The notes under the pieces: generated by a model | Database searches by the model: none | The model's input: the letters and a program-made list of their open reading frames with translations, nothing else | Told to the model about the DNA's origin: nothing | In this document: positions 1-8,385 of the stretch, in pieces | Position numbering within the stretch: the first letter of the stretch is position 1 | Layout of the letters: each line of letters starts with the position of its first letter | Position numbers and translations under genes: made by a program | NCBI GenBank assembly: GCA_033344775.1 | Contig: JAWPMT010000005.1 | Coordinates: forward strand, 2,797,001 to 2,861,000 | Direction of reading: 5' to 3' | Length of the DNA stretch: 64,000 nt | Source: Cytophagales bacterium | GTDB taxonomy: Bacteria; Bacteroidota; Bacteroidia; Cytophagales; Cyclobacteriaceae

Positions 1-2
1 TC

Positions 3-98
3 GGTGAAGACGTGAATGACCTTCCCCTCAACGAACTGTGTGTCAAGATCAAAAGAAATGTCGCTGAGATAATTGATTACGGCGAAAAATTCGATTGA
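3..98 (+). CDS. C-terminal tail of an unidentified protein (partial)
   Basis: An open frame enters from the left edge and stops with TGA at 96-98, giving 31 residues that end in E-K-F-D. The other two forward frames stop within the first 15 bases, so this is the only one that could be the end of a gene. It is too short to assign a family. The next gene starts about 90 bases downstream on the same strand. Confidence 0.4.
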   Translation, partial: GEDVNDLPLNELCVKIKRNVAEIIDYGEKFD

Positions 99-187
99 TT
101 GACTCGAAAGATTTTAATTAAACCTCAAGGCTTACTAATTTACCCCGATATTTCGAAGATTTGACTAACCTCAAAAAAACCATATTT

Positions 188-1093
188 ATGAAATCCGTTT
201 CATCAAAGTTGTTTAATGCGTTGGTTCTTGCGGCCATTACCACCCTGCTATGGGCTTGTGGCGGAGGGTCATCCAATACCGAGCAGTCCAATGCAAGTGA
301 TGAGTTTGCTGCGGCACAAAAAGAGATCGCCAGCGACATTGACGCTTACATCAAAGATCTTCCACCACCATCAGAAGTGCCCTTTTTATTGATGGCGACT
401 GGTAGTGATTTCAATACTGCGCTCATCAACTCTCTGGACAATTCTGATCGTTACACGACTAATTCCGACAAAGCGGCACTCAACCTTGGTGTGTATGCGA
501 CCGATATCGGATACCTTTCTTCTTATGACCAAACGGACGCAGTTTATGAGTCTGTGCAGGTTTGCCAGCAATTGGCTGAAGCGATCGGTGTGGCTTCTGC
601 CATCGATATCGACCTGTTGTCCAGATTCGAGGAGAACGTTGGGAATAGAGATTCTTTGGCGATCCTGATCGACGAAGTGATGGCGGTAACCAAAGATCGT
701 TTACAGACTTTGGATCGAATCAACCTGGCTGCCGTAGCGCTTTCCGGATCATTTGTCGAAGGACTTTACATCACCATGGGCGTGATCGACAGCAACCCGG
801 ACGATCTTCCTGAAAACTTAAGAAACAAGCTATTGCAACCTCTGGTAGAGATTGTGATCAAGCAAAAGAAGACATTAGACGATTTGATCAAGGTGATCGG
901 TGAAGTGCCACAAACAGAGGCATTGGGAACCATGACTACTGAGTTGAACAAATTGAAGACCATCTACGAAGAAGATCTCGGAGACATTGAGGAAAAAATT
1001 GCCAACAATGACGGATCGCTGCAGCTCAACAAAGAACTGTTGACCAGACTTTCTGCTGAGGTAAAAAGAATCAGAGCGTCTATCGTAGAGTAA
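188..1093 (+). CDS. Predicted lipoprotein, function unknown
   Basis: The 301-residue protein begins with a lipoprotein signal: a Lys-containing n-region, a hydrophobic stretch and a lipobox L-W-A-C with the acylated Cys at about residue 24, followed by G-G-G-S-S, a common flexible linker in Bacteroidota lipoproteins. I chose the ATG at 188 because it places the lipobox correctly; an upstream TTG at 161 would add nine residues in front of the signal. The mature part is mostly helical and acidic, with no enzyme motif I recognise. It is probably anchored in the cell envelope. A clear terminator follows, so it is separate from the ABC transporter operon downstream. Confidence 0.8.
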   Translation: MKSVSSKLFNALVLAAITTLLWACGGGSSNTEQSNASDEFAAAQKEIASDIDAYIKDLPPPSEVPFLLMATGSDFNTALINSLDNSDRYTTNSDKAALNLGVYATDIGYLSSYDQTDAVYESVQVCQQLAEAIGVASAIDIDLLSRFEENVGNRDSLAILIDEVMAVTKDRLQTLDRINLAAVALSGSFVEGLYITMGVIDSNPDDLPENLRNKLLQPLVEIVIKQKKTLDDLIKVIGEVPQTEALGTMTTELNKLKTIYEEDLGDIEEKIANNDGSLQLNKELLTRLSAEVKRIRASIVE

Positions 1094-1111
1094 GACATCA
1101 CCAACCCAACC

Positions 1112-1142
1112 AAAAAGCATTGGCGCGTTCAATGCTTTTTTT
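1112..1142 (+). terminator. Rho-independent terminator after the lipoprotein gene
   Basis: An 11-bp arm of five A, then GCATTG, pairs with CAATGC plus a T run around a 7-base loop (1123-1129), and T residues continue to 1142. It lies 19 bases after the stop codon at 1093 and before the ATG at 1174. Confidence 0.8.
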
Positions 1143-1173
1143 GTTTAAACACACCGCTAAAACCTAACTTGCC

Positions 1174-4167
1174 ATGAGTGACAACTTGTTAAAAACCATT
1201 CTCCGATTACTGGAGATTGTTGCCAGGGAGGATGATGTGACTTCTTCGGAAAGGGAGGCTGTTCAGGGCTTTCTGGAAGAGAATGTCAGCAAGGAAGAGA
1301 CACTTAAGTACATGGAGTTCTTCGACAAACTATTGGAAGGACCTCATGAACAAGACCAACGTGATGAGACCAAAGAAATCATCAAACTCAGTTATCAGGT
1401 CAACAAAGAATTGAAGCAAGAACAAAAGTTGGTTGTGATGCTTCGGCTGTTGGAACTGATCATTGCCGATGGTAAAGTGAGTGAGCGTGAAAAGGAGCTC
1501 CTTTATTTGATTGGAAACAGCATGAATTTCGCCACGAAAGTGCTGGACCACCTGAAATCATTTGTCACAACCGATGAGCCTGAAAAGTACGCCGCGAAGA
1601 GCGTATTAGTCGTAAGTGCGGAGGAAACCGAATTAAAAGCGCATCACATTCAGGTGGCAAGACTGAACGGGTTCCTGGCCTTTTTCAATGTGCCCGGAAT
1701 CGACATCTATTTCGTCAAATACAAAGGAGATGATGGCCTCTCTCTGAACGGCCAGGGCCTACGCCCCGGATCAGTTAAAGTATTCTCCAACGGTAGCTCC
1801 ATTCGTGGACGTAATGTATCGATTACGCCGATCTATTTTAGCGACGTAATCAGTGGCTTTCATGAATCCGGTCAGCAGCACAAATTGTCGTTTGTGGCTG
1901 ATCATGTGGATTATAAATTTTCGAATGGTAACAAGGGGCTAACAGACTTCAACCTCGCCGAACAAAATGGTAAGCTCATTGGGATCATGGGTGGTAGTGG
2001 ATCCGGTAAATCCACGTTGCTTAATGTGCTGAATGGCAACGAATCTCCTTCGGCAGGATCTGTCAGGATCAATGGCATTGACATTCATAAAGATGCTAAA
2101 AGTGCGGAAGGGATCATTGGTTATGTGCCACAGGATGACTTACTGATTGAAGAGCTTACCGTACATCAGAACCTGTTCTTTGCCGCGAAGTTGTGTTTTT
2201 CGCAATCTTCAGAAGAAGAATTGAACCAGTTAGTCAATAAAGTGCTGACCTCTCTCGGCCTAAAAGATACCAGTGATTTAAAAGTGGGCAACCCGCTGCA
2301 AAAAACGATCAGTGGCGGGCAGCGCAAACGCCTTAATATTGGCCTTGAATTGCTTCGAGAGCCATCGGTGCTGTTTGTCGATGAACCAACCAGTGGTTTA
2401 TCATCCAGGGATTCGGAAAACATCATGGACCTTTTGAAGGAGCTTTCCCTCAAAGGCAAAATGATCTTTGTGGTGATTCACCAGCCTTCATCGGACATCT
2501 TCAAGATGTTTGATAAACTCGTTATTCTTGACGTAGGTGGTTTTCAGATATACTATGGAAATCCAGTAGACGGTGTGACTTACTTTAAGACCATTGTTGA
2601 TCACATCGACAAGGATCAGGCGGCCTGTATCAACTGTGGAAATGTGAATCCGGAGCAGATATTCAACATCATCGAGACCAAAGTGGTGGATGAATATGGT
2701 CGGTTCACGCAAGTGAGAAAAATTTCACCCGCTCAATGGCACGAATTCTTCAAAGAGAAGCACCAGTTTGCCGAAGCGGAAGACATCAATGAAGCCCCTC
2801 CGAAATCGCTATCGGTACCCAGTCGATTCAAGCAATTAGGCGTATTCATTAAACGAGACATTTTATCCAAATTGAGCAACCGGCAGTATTTGTTCATCAA
2901 TATGCTGGAAGCTCCAGTTTTAGCATTGCTACTGGCGTATATCGTACGTTATAGTCCAGTTGGATCGGAGTATACTTTCAACGATAACCTGAACATCCCA
3001 GTCTTCTTTTTCATCAGCATCATTGTGGCCTTGTTCATGGGGCTCACGATCAGTGCAGAAGAAATCATCAAAGACCGACTGATCCTGAAGCGGGAATCAT
3101 TCCTGAACCTCAGCCGGATGAGTTACCTCAGCTCCAAAGTGAGTATTCTGTTTTTTGTGTCGGCGGTTCAGACATTGCTCTTTACTGTCCTGGGTGTTTG
3201 GATACTCGAAATTCAGGGGATGACCTTCAACTACTGGATGATCCTCTTTTCTGTTTCATGCTTTGCCAATATGCTGGGCCTGAACATCAGTGCCAGTTTC
3301 AATTCTGTGGTGACGATCTACATTTTGATCCCGTTACTGATCATTCCACAGCTGATGTTGAGTGGTGTGGTGGTCAATTTTGATAAACTTAATGCTACCC
3401 TCACTACGGAAGACAAAGTGCCGATCATTGGAGAGGTGATGGCTTCCCGATGGGCTTATGAAGCATTGGCGGTTGCACAGTTCAAAGAGAACAGTTATAA
3501 CCAGTCGTTGTACGATTACAATCGACGTTCGGCACAGGCAGAATATAAAAGCATTTATTACATTCCTGAATTGGAGAAAATCGCGGAAAAAGCGCTTTCC
3601 TCTGATACTCCCGAAACCAGTCTTGCCTTACTGAACACTGAGATTGGAAAGGAATTACAAGTAGTTGGCGCCAATGCTTTCGATCTGAACCGACTTAAGG
3701 CTGGACAGTATAATGAAGCGGTTCACAAAGACTTAAAGGAATTCCTTGATGCTTTAAGGAAGTTCTATAATAACCGACGAAACAAAGCCAGCGACGAGAA
3801 AGAAAAGTTCCTAACGGCTGCTACAGATACGGAAAAGAAAAAAAACGCTTTTATCAATTTGCGAAATGCACATGAAAATGAGCGAATTGCTTACATGTTG
3901 AAGAATACCTCCGTGGAACATCGGGTGGTCCGTTCCGGAGATGAACTGGTCCAAAAGATCTACCCCATTTACGCGCAAAAAACGAATCCAAAGCATCCTT
4001 TCGATTTCAGGGCCAACTTTTACTTTCCTGAGAAGCATTTTCTGGGGATGCAAATCCCTACGAAAACATTCAACTTGTTAGTGATTTGGTTCATGACAGT
4101 GACTTTATTCGTCACATTGTATTTTAACGTTTTGAGAAAATTGATCACAAAGGGAAGTAGAAGATGA
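1174..4167 (+). CDS. TerB-like domain / ABCG-type ABC transporter fusion
   Basis: A 997-residue half-transporter. Residues 1-120 form a helical, acidic region resembling tellurite-resistance TerB repeats. A nucleotide-binding domain follows at about 230-470, with Walker A GGSGSGKST (K279), signature SGGQ at 380-383 and Walker B VLFVDEP (D403, E404). The order ATPase then membrane domain matches the ABCG/White family. C485-x2-C488 suggests a metal or redox site in the linker. ABC-2 type membrane helices occupy about 560-780, then a long charged soluble insert and a final transmembrane helix near 965-985. The substrate cannot be read from sequence. The stop overlaps the ATG of the thioredoxin-fold gene, so the two are translationally coupled. 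Confidence 0.85.
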   Translation: MSDNLLKTILRLLEIVAREDDVTSSEREAVQGFLEENVSKEETLKYMEFFDKLLEGPHEQDQRDETKEIIKLSYQVNKELKQEQKLVVMLRLLELIIADGKVSEREKELLYLIGNSMNFATKVLDHLKSFVTTDEPEKYAAKSVLVVSAEETELKAHHIQVARLNGFLAFFNVPGIDIYFVKYKGDDGLSLNGQGLRPGSVKVFSNGSSIRGRNVSITPIYFSDVISGFHESGQQHKLSFVADHVDYKFSNGNKGLTDFNLAEQNGKLIGIMGGSGSGKSTLLNVLNGNESPSAGSVRINGIDIHKDAKSAEGIIGYVPQDDLLIEELTVHQNLFFAAKLCFSQSSEEELNQLVNKVLTSLGLKDTSDLKVGNPLQKTISGGQRKRLNIGLELLREPSVLFVDEPTSGLSSRDSENIMDLLKELSLKGKMIFVVIHQPSSDIFKMFDKLVILDVGGFQIYYGNPVDGVTYFKTIVDHIDKDQAACINCGNVNPEQIFNIIETKVVDEYGRFTQVRKISPAQWHEFFKEKHQFAEAEDINEAPPKSLSVPSRFKQLGVFIKRDILSKLSNRQYLFINMLEAPVLALLLAYIVRYSPVGSEYTFNDNLNIPVFFFISIIVALFMGLTISAEEIIKDRLILKRESFLNLSRMSYLSSKVSILFFVSAVQTLLFTVLGVWILEIQGMTFNYWMILFSVSCFANMLGLNISASFNSVVTIYILIPLLIIPQLMLSGVVVNFDKLNATLTTEDKVPIIGEVMASRWAYEALAVAQFKENSYNQSLYDYNRRSAQAEYKSIYYIPELEKIAEKALSSDTPETSLALLNTEIGKELQVVGANAFDLNRLKAGQYNEAVHKDLKEFLDALRKFYNNRRNKASDEKEKFLTAATDTEKKKNAFINLRNAHENERIAYMLKNTSVEHRVVRSGDELVQKIYPIYAQKTNPKHPFDFRANFYFPEKHFLGMQIPTKTFNLLVIWFMTVTLFVTLYFNVLRKLITKGSRR

Positions 4168-4682
4168 GAGGTAAAGTAATCCTTGCTGTGGTGATACTGG
4201 CCGGCCTAGGCCTTGGAGGTTGGGGCGGTTATTGGCTGTATGGTGAGCACAAAAAGAAGAAAGCGTGGGAAGAAGGAACCCGACCATTCAATACGCTGAC
4301 CAAGATCCGGGCAGCCATGAATCCGGTGACCGGAGATCCTACTGATTTCAACAAGAAAACCATGGTCATGTTGTTCAACAGCGAGTGTGATCATTGCCAG
4401 GCAGAAATGGATATCCTTTCCAAAAACCTGGACGCACTGAAGGACATCCAGTTGTGGTTCATCTCTTTCGAGGAAGAGAACCAGGCACTGAATTTCCTGC
4501 TACGCAAAAAGATGTTGAACCACCCGGACATGCAGCTGTTCATCACTTATCCCGAAGATGCGAAGGCTCTTTTTGGAGCGTTGTGGCTGCCACAAACCTT
4601 TTTGTACGAAGACAATCAATTGAAAGAAGGTTTTCTAGGACCCATCAAATTTGAGGAGCAAATTGTTCCGTTTTTGGATTAA
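4164..4682 (+). CDS. Membrane-anchored thioredoxin-fold protein
   Basis: 172 residues with one N-terminal transmembrane helix (about 5-27) rich in Gly and a Lys-rich stop-transfer, then a thioredoxin-like domain. The sequence L-F-N-S-E-C-D-H-C holds the CxxC pair at C75 and C78, as in redoxins of the TlpA/AhpC-TSA type, and W-L-P-Q-T near 140 supplies the cis-Pro loop. It probably acts on the outer face of the inner membrane as a thiol-disulfide protein. The ATG overlaps the TGA of the preceding transporter gene, so it may maintain that transporter's cysteines, but this is inference. Confidence 0.75.
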   Translation: MRGKVILAVVILAGLGLGGWGGYWLYGEHKKKKAWEEGTRPFNTLTKIRAAMNPVTGDPTDFNKKTMVMLFNSECDHCQAEMDILSKNLDALKDIQLWFISFEEENQALNFLLRKKMLNHPDMQLFITYPEDAKALFGALWLPQTFLYEDNQLKEGFLGPIKFEEQIVPFLD

Positions 4683-4707
4683 TTTCAATCAATTAATTCC
4701 CGTTTGC

Positions 4708-5103
4708 ATGCCGACTCTCCTTAAAATTTTTGCCTTTATTCTCGGTTTGTGTGGGCTGATCATGCTCTTTGGAACCTTGGGAAATATCGAGATGATCCAG
4801 GAGGAATTAGTGGGGTGGCTCATGTTAGTTTTCCTGGCGAATGTGCTTCCTATTGGGGCCAGTATCTTCCTGTACAGGAAAGGTATAAAAATGGAGAAAG
4901 ACCTAAACTATCGAAAGTATGAGGCTATGGTTTTAGATCTTGTCCAAGAAAAGGGAGGAACCCTGACCATTGCCGATGTTACGGTAAACACTTCCATGAC
5001 CTACAAGGAAGCGGATTCTTTTCTGAAAGAGATGTATGTCCATGGCGTGCTGGGAATGGATACCAATGGCGAAGGCCAGATCGAGTATTTCTTAAATGCT
5101 TGA
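4708..5103 (+). CDS. Small membrane protein with C-terminal winged-helix-like region
   Basis: 131 residues from the ATG at 4708, 25 bases after the previous stop. Two transmembrane helices occupy about 4-24 and 35-57. A cytoplasmic tail follows whose pattern (T-I-A-D-V, then an A-D-x-F-L-K-E-M-Y-x-x-G-V-L helix) resembles the small winged-helix tails found in Bacteroidota membrane proteins. Specific function is unknown. It is probably the third gene of the transporter operon. Confidence 0.65.
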   Translation: MPTLLKIFAFILGLCGLIMLFGTLGNIEMIQEELVGWLMLVFLANVLPIGASIFLYRKGIKMEKDLNYRKYEAMVLDLVQEKGGTLTIADVTVNTSMTYKEADSFLKEMYVHGVLGMDTNGEGQIEYFLNA

Positions 5104-5117
5104 AGGCATTTCAAAGG

Positions 5118-5132
5118 CCGAATAAGATTCGG
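5118..5132. repeat. Small perfect hairpin after the transporter operon
   Basis: CCGAAT, loop AAG, ATTCGG, 15 bases after the stop codon at 5103. A run of A follows, but there is no forward U-tract, so it is a weak terminator candidate. Confidence 0.4.
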
Positions 5133-5171
5133 TCGCAAAACATTTGCAACCAAACAAGAAGTGTCGTTTCA

Positions 5172-5251
5172 ATCAAGTGTTAAAACTTTTTTTCTCAAAA
5201 TCTCCCTTCACCCTCTTTAAGAAGAGAGTTAAAGGTGTTTTAACACTTGAT
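5172..5251. repeat. Long inverted repeat (15-bp perfect outer stem)
   Basis: ATCAAGTGTTAAAAC at 5172-5186 is the exact reverse complement of 5237-5251. The 50-base interior holds a nested hairpin, CTCTT-TAAG-AAGAG, flanked by CACC/GGTG pairing, so the whole 80-base unit can fold into one rod. It lies in the convergent gap 5104-5476, which has no convincing gene. An open frame across it (5144-5449) is explained by the repeat and shows no protein-like features. It could be a MITE-like or REP-like element or a bidirectional terminator. Confidence 0.6.
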
Positions 5252-5349
5252 CTATCAAACTTTAGAAGTTATTCCGCCTATTTATTATTCCTTTCAGTAC
5301 ATAGAGTTGAATACACCCACAAGCGTAAAGGAATTTACTCGGGTTATGT

Positions 5350-5372
5350 GGGAATCGGTATTTCAGATTCCC
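5350..5372. repeat. 7-bp hairpin in the convergent gap
   Basis: GGGAATC pairs with GATTCCC across a 9-base loop. It is the third of four stem-loops in the gene-free interval 5104-5476. Confidence 0.4.
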
Positions 5373-5414
5373 CTACAATCAATGAATTTCTTTTAGAATC
5401 ATGTGACATGAATG

Positions 5415-5451
5415 ATTCCTGCCTCGTCCGGCAGGCGGGCGTGGAATGACG
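5415..5451. repeat. REP-like stem-loop related to the 13.0-kb element
   Basis: CCTGCC (5418-5423) pairs with GGCAGG (5430-5435) around TCGTCC. The unit begins with ATTCC and ends with GGAATGACG, the terminal word also found at 13108-13116. Short GC-rich palindromes ending in this word are typical dispersed intergenic repeats. Confidence 0.5.
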
Positions 5452-5476
5452 AAATCCCTTTGAAATCGTGAAATTG

Positions 5477-6427
5477 CTATTCATGATGCTTACTAAGCTC
5501 AACCACAAAGCCCCGCACCAAATCTTTTAACTCCTGAGGTTCGATGATTTTCACCATGGTACCATAAGAGAGTAACCACCGTCCCAAAAAGTGATAGCTA
5601 GGCGTAGAGAAATGCATCTCCATGCCACCATCCGCTTCCTCTTGTTTCACAAATCCATGCCAGAATTTTTGCTCTCCTAGAAAATTGGCGACCTCATTAC
5701 TGAACCAAATGACTGCTTCTTTGGCATCCGCACCGTGCATGGACCGGCCCAGGAATTCCTGATGTTCGGGATGCTGAGATCGGTCATAGCTGTGGTCGGT
5801 CACCTTCAACTTCTGGATGCGGTCCGTACGAAAATCTCGTAGCTCTTGTCGTAATTGACAATAGGCAATCAAATGCCAGTGATTGGTGTAATAAACCAGA
5901 GAAAGTGGCTCAACTTCTCTTTCGGTAAATTCTTGCTTACTATTGGCCCAATAGCCAAAATGAAGGGTCCGACTGGAGCTTAACGCAAACTGGATGTCGC
6001 TGAGGAATTGGTTGTCCATATTTTCTTGTGATACGGAAGGTGGCGGGATGACTTCAATATGATTTTCCAGGCTTTCGAGGAAATCCCGGTCCTGGGTTCT
6101 GAGGACGGCTTTTACCTTACTCAAAGCATCTTCCAAATGATCATTGACCTTAGAATCTGCTTGCTTCTCGATGAATTTGGAGCCTAAGAGTAACGCAGCG
6201 GCCTCCTCTTTGTTGAAAACGACGGGAGGCAAGTGGTAGCCTTCGGCAATAAAATAGCCTTCACCCGCGTCACCGCCAATCGGGATGCCAATCTCCAACA
6301 AAGCACGAATATCCCGAAACAGCGATCGCCGACTCAGGTCAAAACGTTCTTCTAAATGGTCCATCGTCACCTTTCGCCTGGTTTGGAGCTGTACGAGGAT
6401 AGCAGTAAGGCGGTCGATTCGATTCAT
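5477..6427 (-). CDS. WYL-domain transcriptional regulator (YafY-like)
   Basis: 316 residues from the ATG at 6427, where M-N-R-I-D-R-L starts the helix-turn-helix; an upstream in-frame start at 6478 would add an unlikely extension. The N-terminus (1-60) is an HTH_11-type winged helix with S-R-R-S-L-F-R-D-I-R as recognition helix. The middle and C-terminus contain the WYL domain, here with Y-T-N-H-W-H-L-I-A-Y in place of the usual W-Y-L and D-F-R-T-D-R-I as the basic ligand-binding strand. WYL regulators sense nucleotides or nucleic acid fragments. It is divergent from the secreted protein at 6518. Confidence 0.85.
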   Translation of the reverse strand: MNRIDRLTAILVQLQTRRKVTMDHLEERFDLSRRSLFRDIRALLEIGIPIGGDAGEGYFIAEGYHLPPVVFNKEEAAALLLGSKFIEKQADSKVNDHLEDALSKVKAVLRTQDRDFLESLENHIEVIPPPSVSQENMDNQFLSDIQFALSSSRTLHFGYWANSKQEFTEREVEPLSLVYYTNHWHLIAYCQLRQELRDFRTDRIQKLKVTDHSYDRSQHPEHQEFLGRSMHGADAKEAVIWFSNEVANFLGEQKFWHGFVKQEEADGGMEMHFSTPSYHFLGRWLLSYGTMVKIIEPQELKDLVRGFVVELSKHHE

Positions 6428-6466
6428 GCAGGCAAATTCTTCCCATAAAGTTGGCAAAAGATTAGC

Positions 6467-6494
6467 TTTGAAAAGCACACTTCAAATACTTTCG
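6467..6494 (+). promoter_or_regulatory. Candidate Bacteroidota-type promoter for the gene at 6518
   Basis: TTTG at 6467-6470 and TACTTTCG at 6487-6494 resemble the Bacteroidota -33/-7 pattern (TTTG and TAnnTTTG) with a slightly short 16-base spacer. The ATG at 6518 lies 23 bases downstream. Confidence 0.3.
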
Positions 6495-6517
6495 TTAAAA
6501 CACAATTTGTCAAAACA

Positions 6518-7015
6518 ATGAGAAACAGTCTGATCATTTTGTTGTGTCTGATCACTTCTGTTGCCAGTGCACAAAAAATCCGTATCACCAGCCGCAAATC
6601 AGGGGCTGAGATTACGGTTTTTCCCCAAAAAGTAAAGGCCGTCGTAAACAAGGACGGGGAGTTTTTTGAAGGAAGAGTCCGCCCCTTACCAGAGTACCTT
6701 ATGATCGGTGATCATAGTGTTCCTTATAGTCAAATTGGCTTTCTGGAGGTGAAAAAACTCAACGGCAGGTCCTTTATCAGCAAACCACTTAAATGGCTTG
6801 GAGGAGCATTGGGTATCATTGGTGTTGCAGTAACATCTGTTGCTGTTGAAGGTGATGAATCCATAGGTCAAGTAGGGGCTGGGGTATTGATGATGGGGGT
6901 TGGCACCCTGCTACTGACTTTAGGAGAAAAAACGAAACCTAGCAAAAACAGTAAGATCACTACCCTTCACACCAAGGAATGGGAGTTTTCCTACCTACCC
7001 AATTCTGAACTGTGA
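6518..7015 (+). CDS. Secreted or membrane protein of unknown function
   Basis: 165 residues. It starts with a signal peptide (M-R-N-S-L-I-I-L-L-C-L-I, cleavage near A-S-A-Q) typical of Bacteroidota. A basic beta-rich segment (20-90) includes Y-L-M-I-G-D. Two short Gly/Val/Ala-rich hydrophobic segments follow near 93-110 and 119-138, separated by a short acidic loop. The short C-terminal tail is basic. I do not recognise the family. It has its own upstream region, shared with the divergent WYL regulator. Confidence 0.65.
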   Translation: MRNSLIILLCLITSVASAQKIRITSRKSGAEITVFPQKVKAVVNKDGEFFEGRVRPLPEYLMIGDHSVPYSQIGFLEVKKLNGRSFISKPLKWLGGALGIIGVAVTSVAVEGDESIGQVGAGVLMMGVGTLLLTLGEKTKPSKNSKITTLHTKEWEFSYLPNSEL

Positions 7016-7275
7016 TAACAGGATTCGGAATCAAAGAAACCAAAAGGCAGACCGGGTTACGCTTAATGCTTGCTACAGAAGAAACAAATGCATTCATCAT
7101 TCGATAATAAATCCTGAGTATTAGATATTCTCGATACCAGTGAACGCCCTTTTGTGCTTCGTCCTACAACGAAATTCAAATTTTCTGTAACTTCAGCGAC
7201 GAAATGTGGCCAATCGAACTCAGACAATTCATTTGACTTAATTTCGTTTGCCATAAGTAGAAACACTGCTGCCGT

Positions 7276-7992
7276 ATGAACTACGTAAAAAACTGGAAGC
7301 GCATCCTGATTTTGTGCCTTATGATTATCACCTTCCAATCGGTGATGGCCCAGGAAATTTTTTTAGGTGCCAAGCTTGGAGGCAATCTGATGGGCCTCAA
7401 AAACACAGACTTTGATGAAGCAACCGGCATTACCTCTTTTGGAGGTCACGGAGGGCTTTTCATGGAACTACGATTCAAAGGGAACATGGCAGCCCTGCAA
7501 GCGGACTTGTTGTACAATTACGACCAGTTTGAAGGGGTGCTCAATACCTTCGACACCAAGCTTACTTATGGTCGACTGGCACTACCAGTTGTTTTCAAAA
7601 TCTACCCTGCTGGCAATGGATTCAACATTCAGGTCGGAGGACAAGTGGCCTATTTACTGCACGGACAATCGCAGCAAACCGATGGGGTGAACTTCGATGA
7701 CAAATTCAATATCACCAATACCACCACTACACCAGACGGATCGCTGATTGCGGGATTGGGTTTTGATATGGACCGACTGACGCTATCTGCACGGTATATT
7801 TTCGGTGCAACAGACTTCCCAAACACGGAGGAACTCATGAGTGGTCCCCAGGTAAGTGTGGGATTTGTTGCATTCCGTGGTAGCCAACTCGGGATTGGCA
7901 CACCAAAAGTGAAAAGCAAGAAATTCAACGCACCGAAAAAGAAAAAGATCGGCAAAAAGAAAACTGCAAAGACGACCAGAAAGAAGAGGTAG
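7276..7992 (+). CDS. Outer-membrane beta-barrel (porin-like) protein with Lys-rich tail
   Basis: 238 residues with a signal peptide ending S-V-M-A-Q. The mature sequence shows the alternating strands of small outer-membrane barrels of the PorT/OMP_b-brl type, beginning F-L-G-A-K-L-G-G-N and containing G-G-Q-V-A-Y-L, G-L-G-F-D-M and L-S-A-R-Y-I-F. The barrel is about 185 residues. The last 30 residues are extremely basic (K-K-K-K-I-G-K-K-K-T-A-K), which is unusual for a barrel and would probably face the periplasm or cell surface. Function is unknown. Confidence 0.75.
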   Translation: MNYVKNWKRILILCLMIITFQSVMAQEIFLGAKLGGNLMGLKNTDFDEATGITSFGGHGGLFMELRFKGNMAALQADLLYNYDQFEGVLNTFDTKLTYGRLALPVVFKIYPAGNGFNIQVGGQVAYLLHGQSQQTDGVNFDDKFNITNTTTTPDGSLIAGLGFDMDRLTLSARYIFGATDFPNTEELMSGPQVSVGFVAFRGSQLGIGTPKVKSKKFNAPKKKKIGKKKTAKTTRKKR

Positions 7993-8021
7993 TTTCCTCG
8001 TCGGAGGGATTATCAAATTGA

Positions 8022-8385
8022 CTACTGTAGCTTTCGCTTCATTTGATCTCTCTCCAATTGCTGCTTGACCCACTGAATTTGCTGAAGGGTTTTCGTTCCG
8101 ACAAAAGCATCAGCAACCGACCTTTGAACTTTCTATCAGACAATTCTCTGCAAAATCCTCCATGACCTGAAACGACTGATGTGAGGGCATCTTCTCTATT
8201 TCAATGTAATTTGAAAAGTCATTATCTACCTTATCGACCACTTCTTGAAATAATTCTACATCGACATATGGGCTGTTGGGATCCGGAAAGCACTCTAATT
8301 CCCCAGATTGATTATGAACGTAACAAAGATTCCCGCACAGCAATTCTTCTGAAATTTCTTTTACCTGTTGATCACTTAGCTTCAT
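8022..8385 (-). pseudogene. UPF0158-like gene split by a single-base frameshift
   Basis: From the ATG at 8385 the first frame encodes 91 residues matching UPF0158 features (C-Y-V-H-N near 22, F-P-D-P, then Y-I-E-I-E-K-M and F-Q-V-M-E-D-F-A-E) and stops at 8110. A frame one base away continues directly with V-A-D-A-F-V-G-T-K, then L-Q-Q-I-Q-W-V-K-Q-Q, to a TAG at 8022-8024; this fits the family's C-terminal helix. That second frame has a stop just upstream (8133-8135), so the indel must lie between about 8113 and 8132. The cause could be a real mutation, a sequencing error or, less likely, recoding. The start overlaps the end of the DUF3667 gene, so both sit in one operon. Confidence 0.65.

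Noticed and set aside
5144-5449. Open frame of 101 codons in the convergent gap
   Set aside because: It runs across an 80-base perfect-arm inverted repeat and a REP-like hairpin, has no protein-like pattern and ends in a palindrome.
7063-7338. Minus-strand frame overlapping the start of the barrel gene
   Set aside because: It overlaps the signal peptide of a well-supported gene and shows no domain or coupling.
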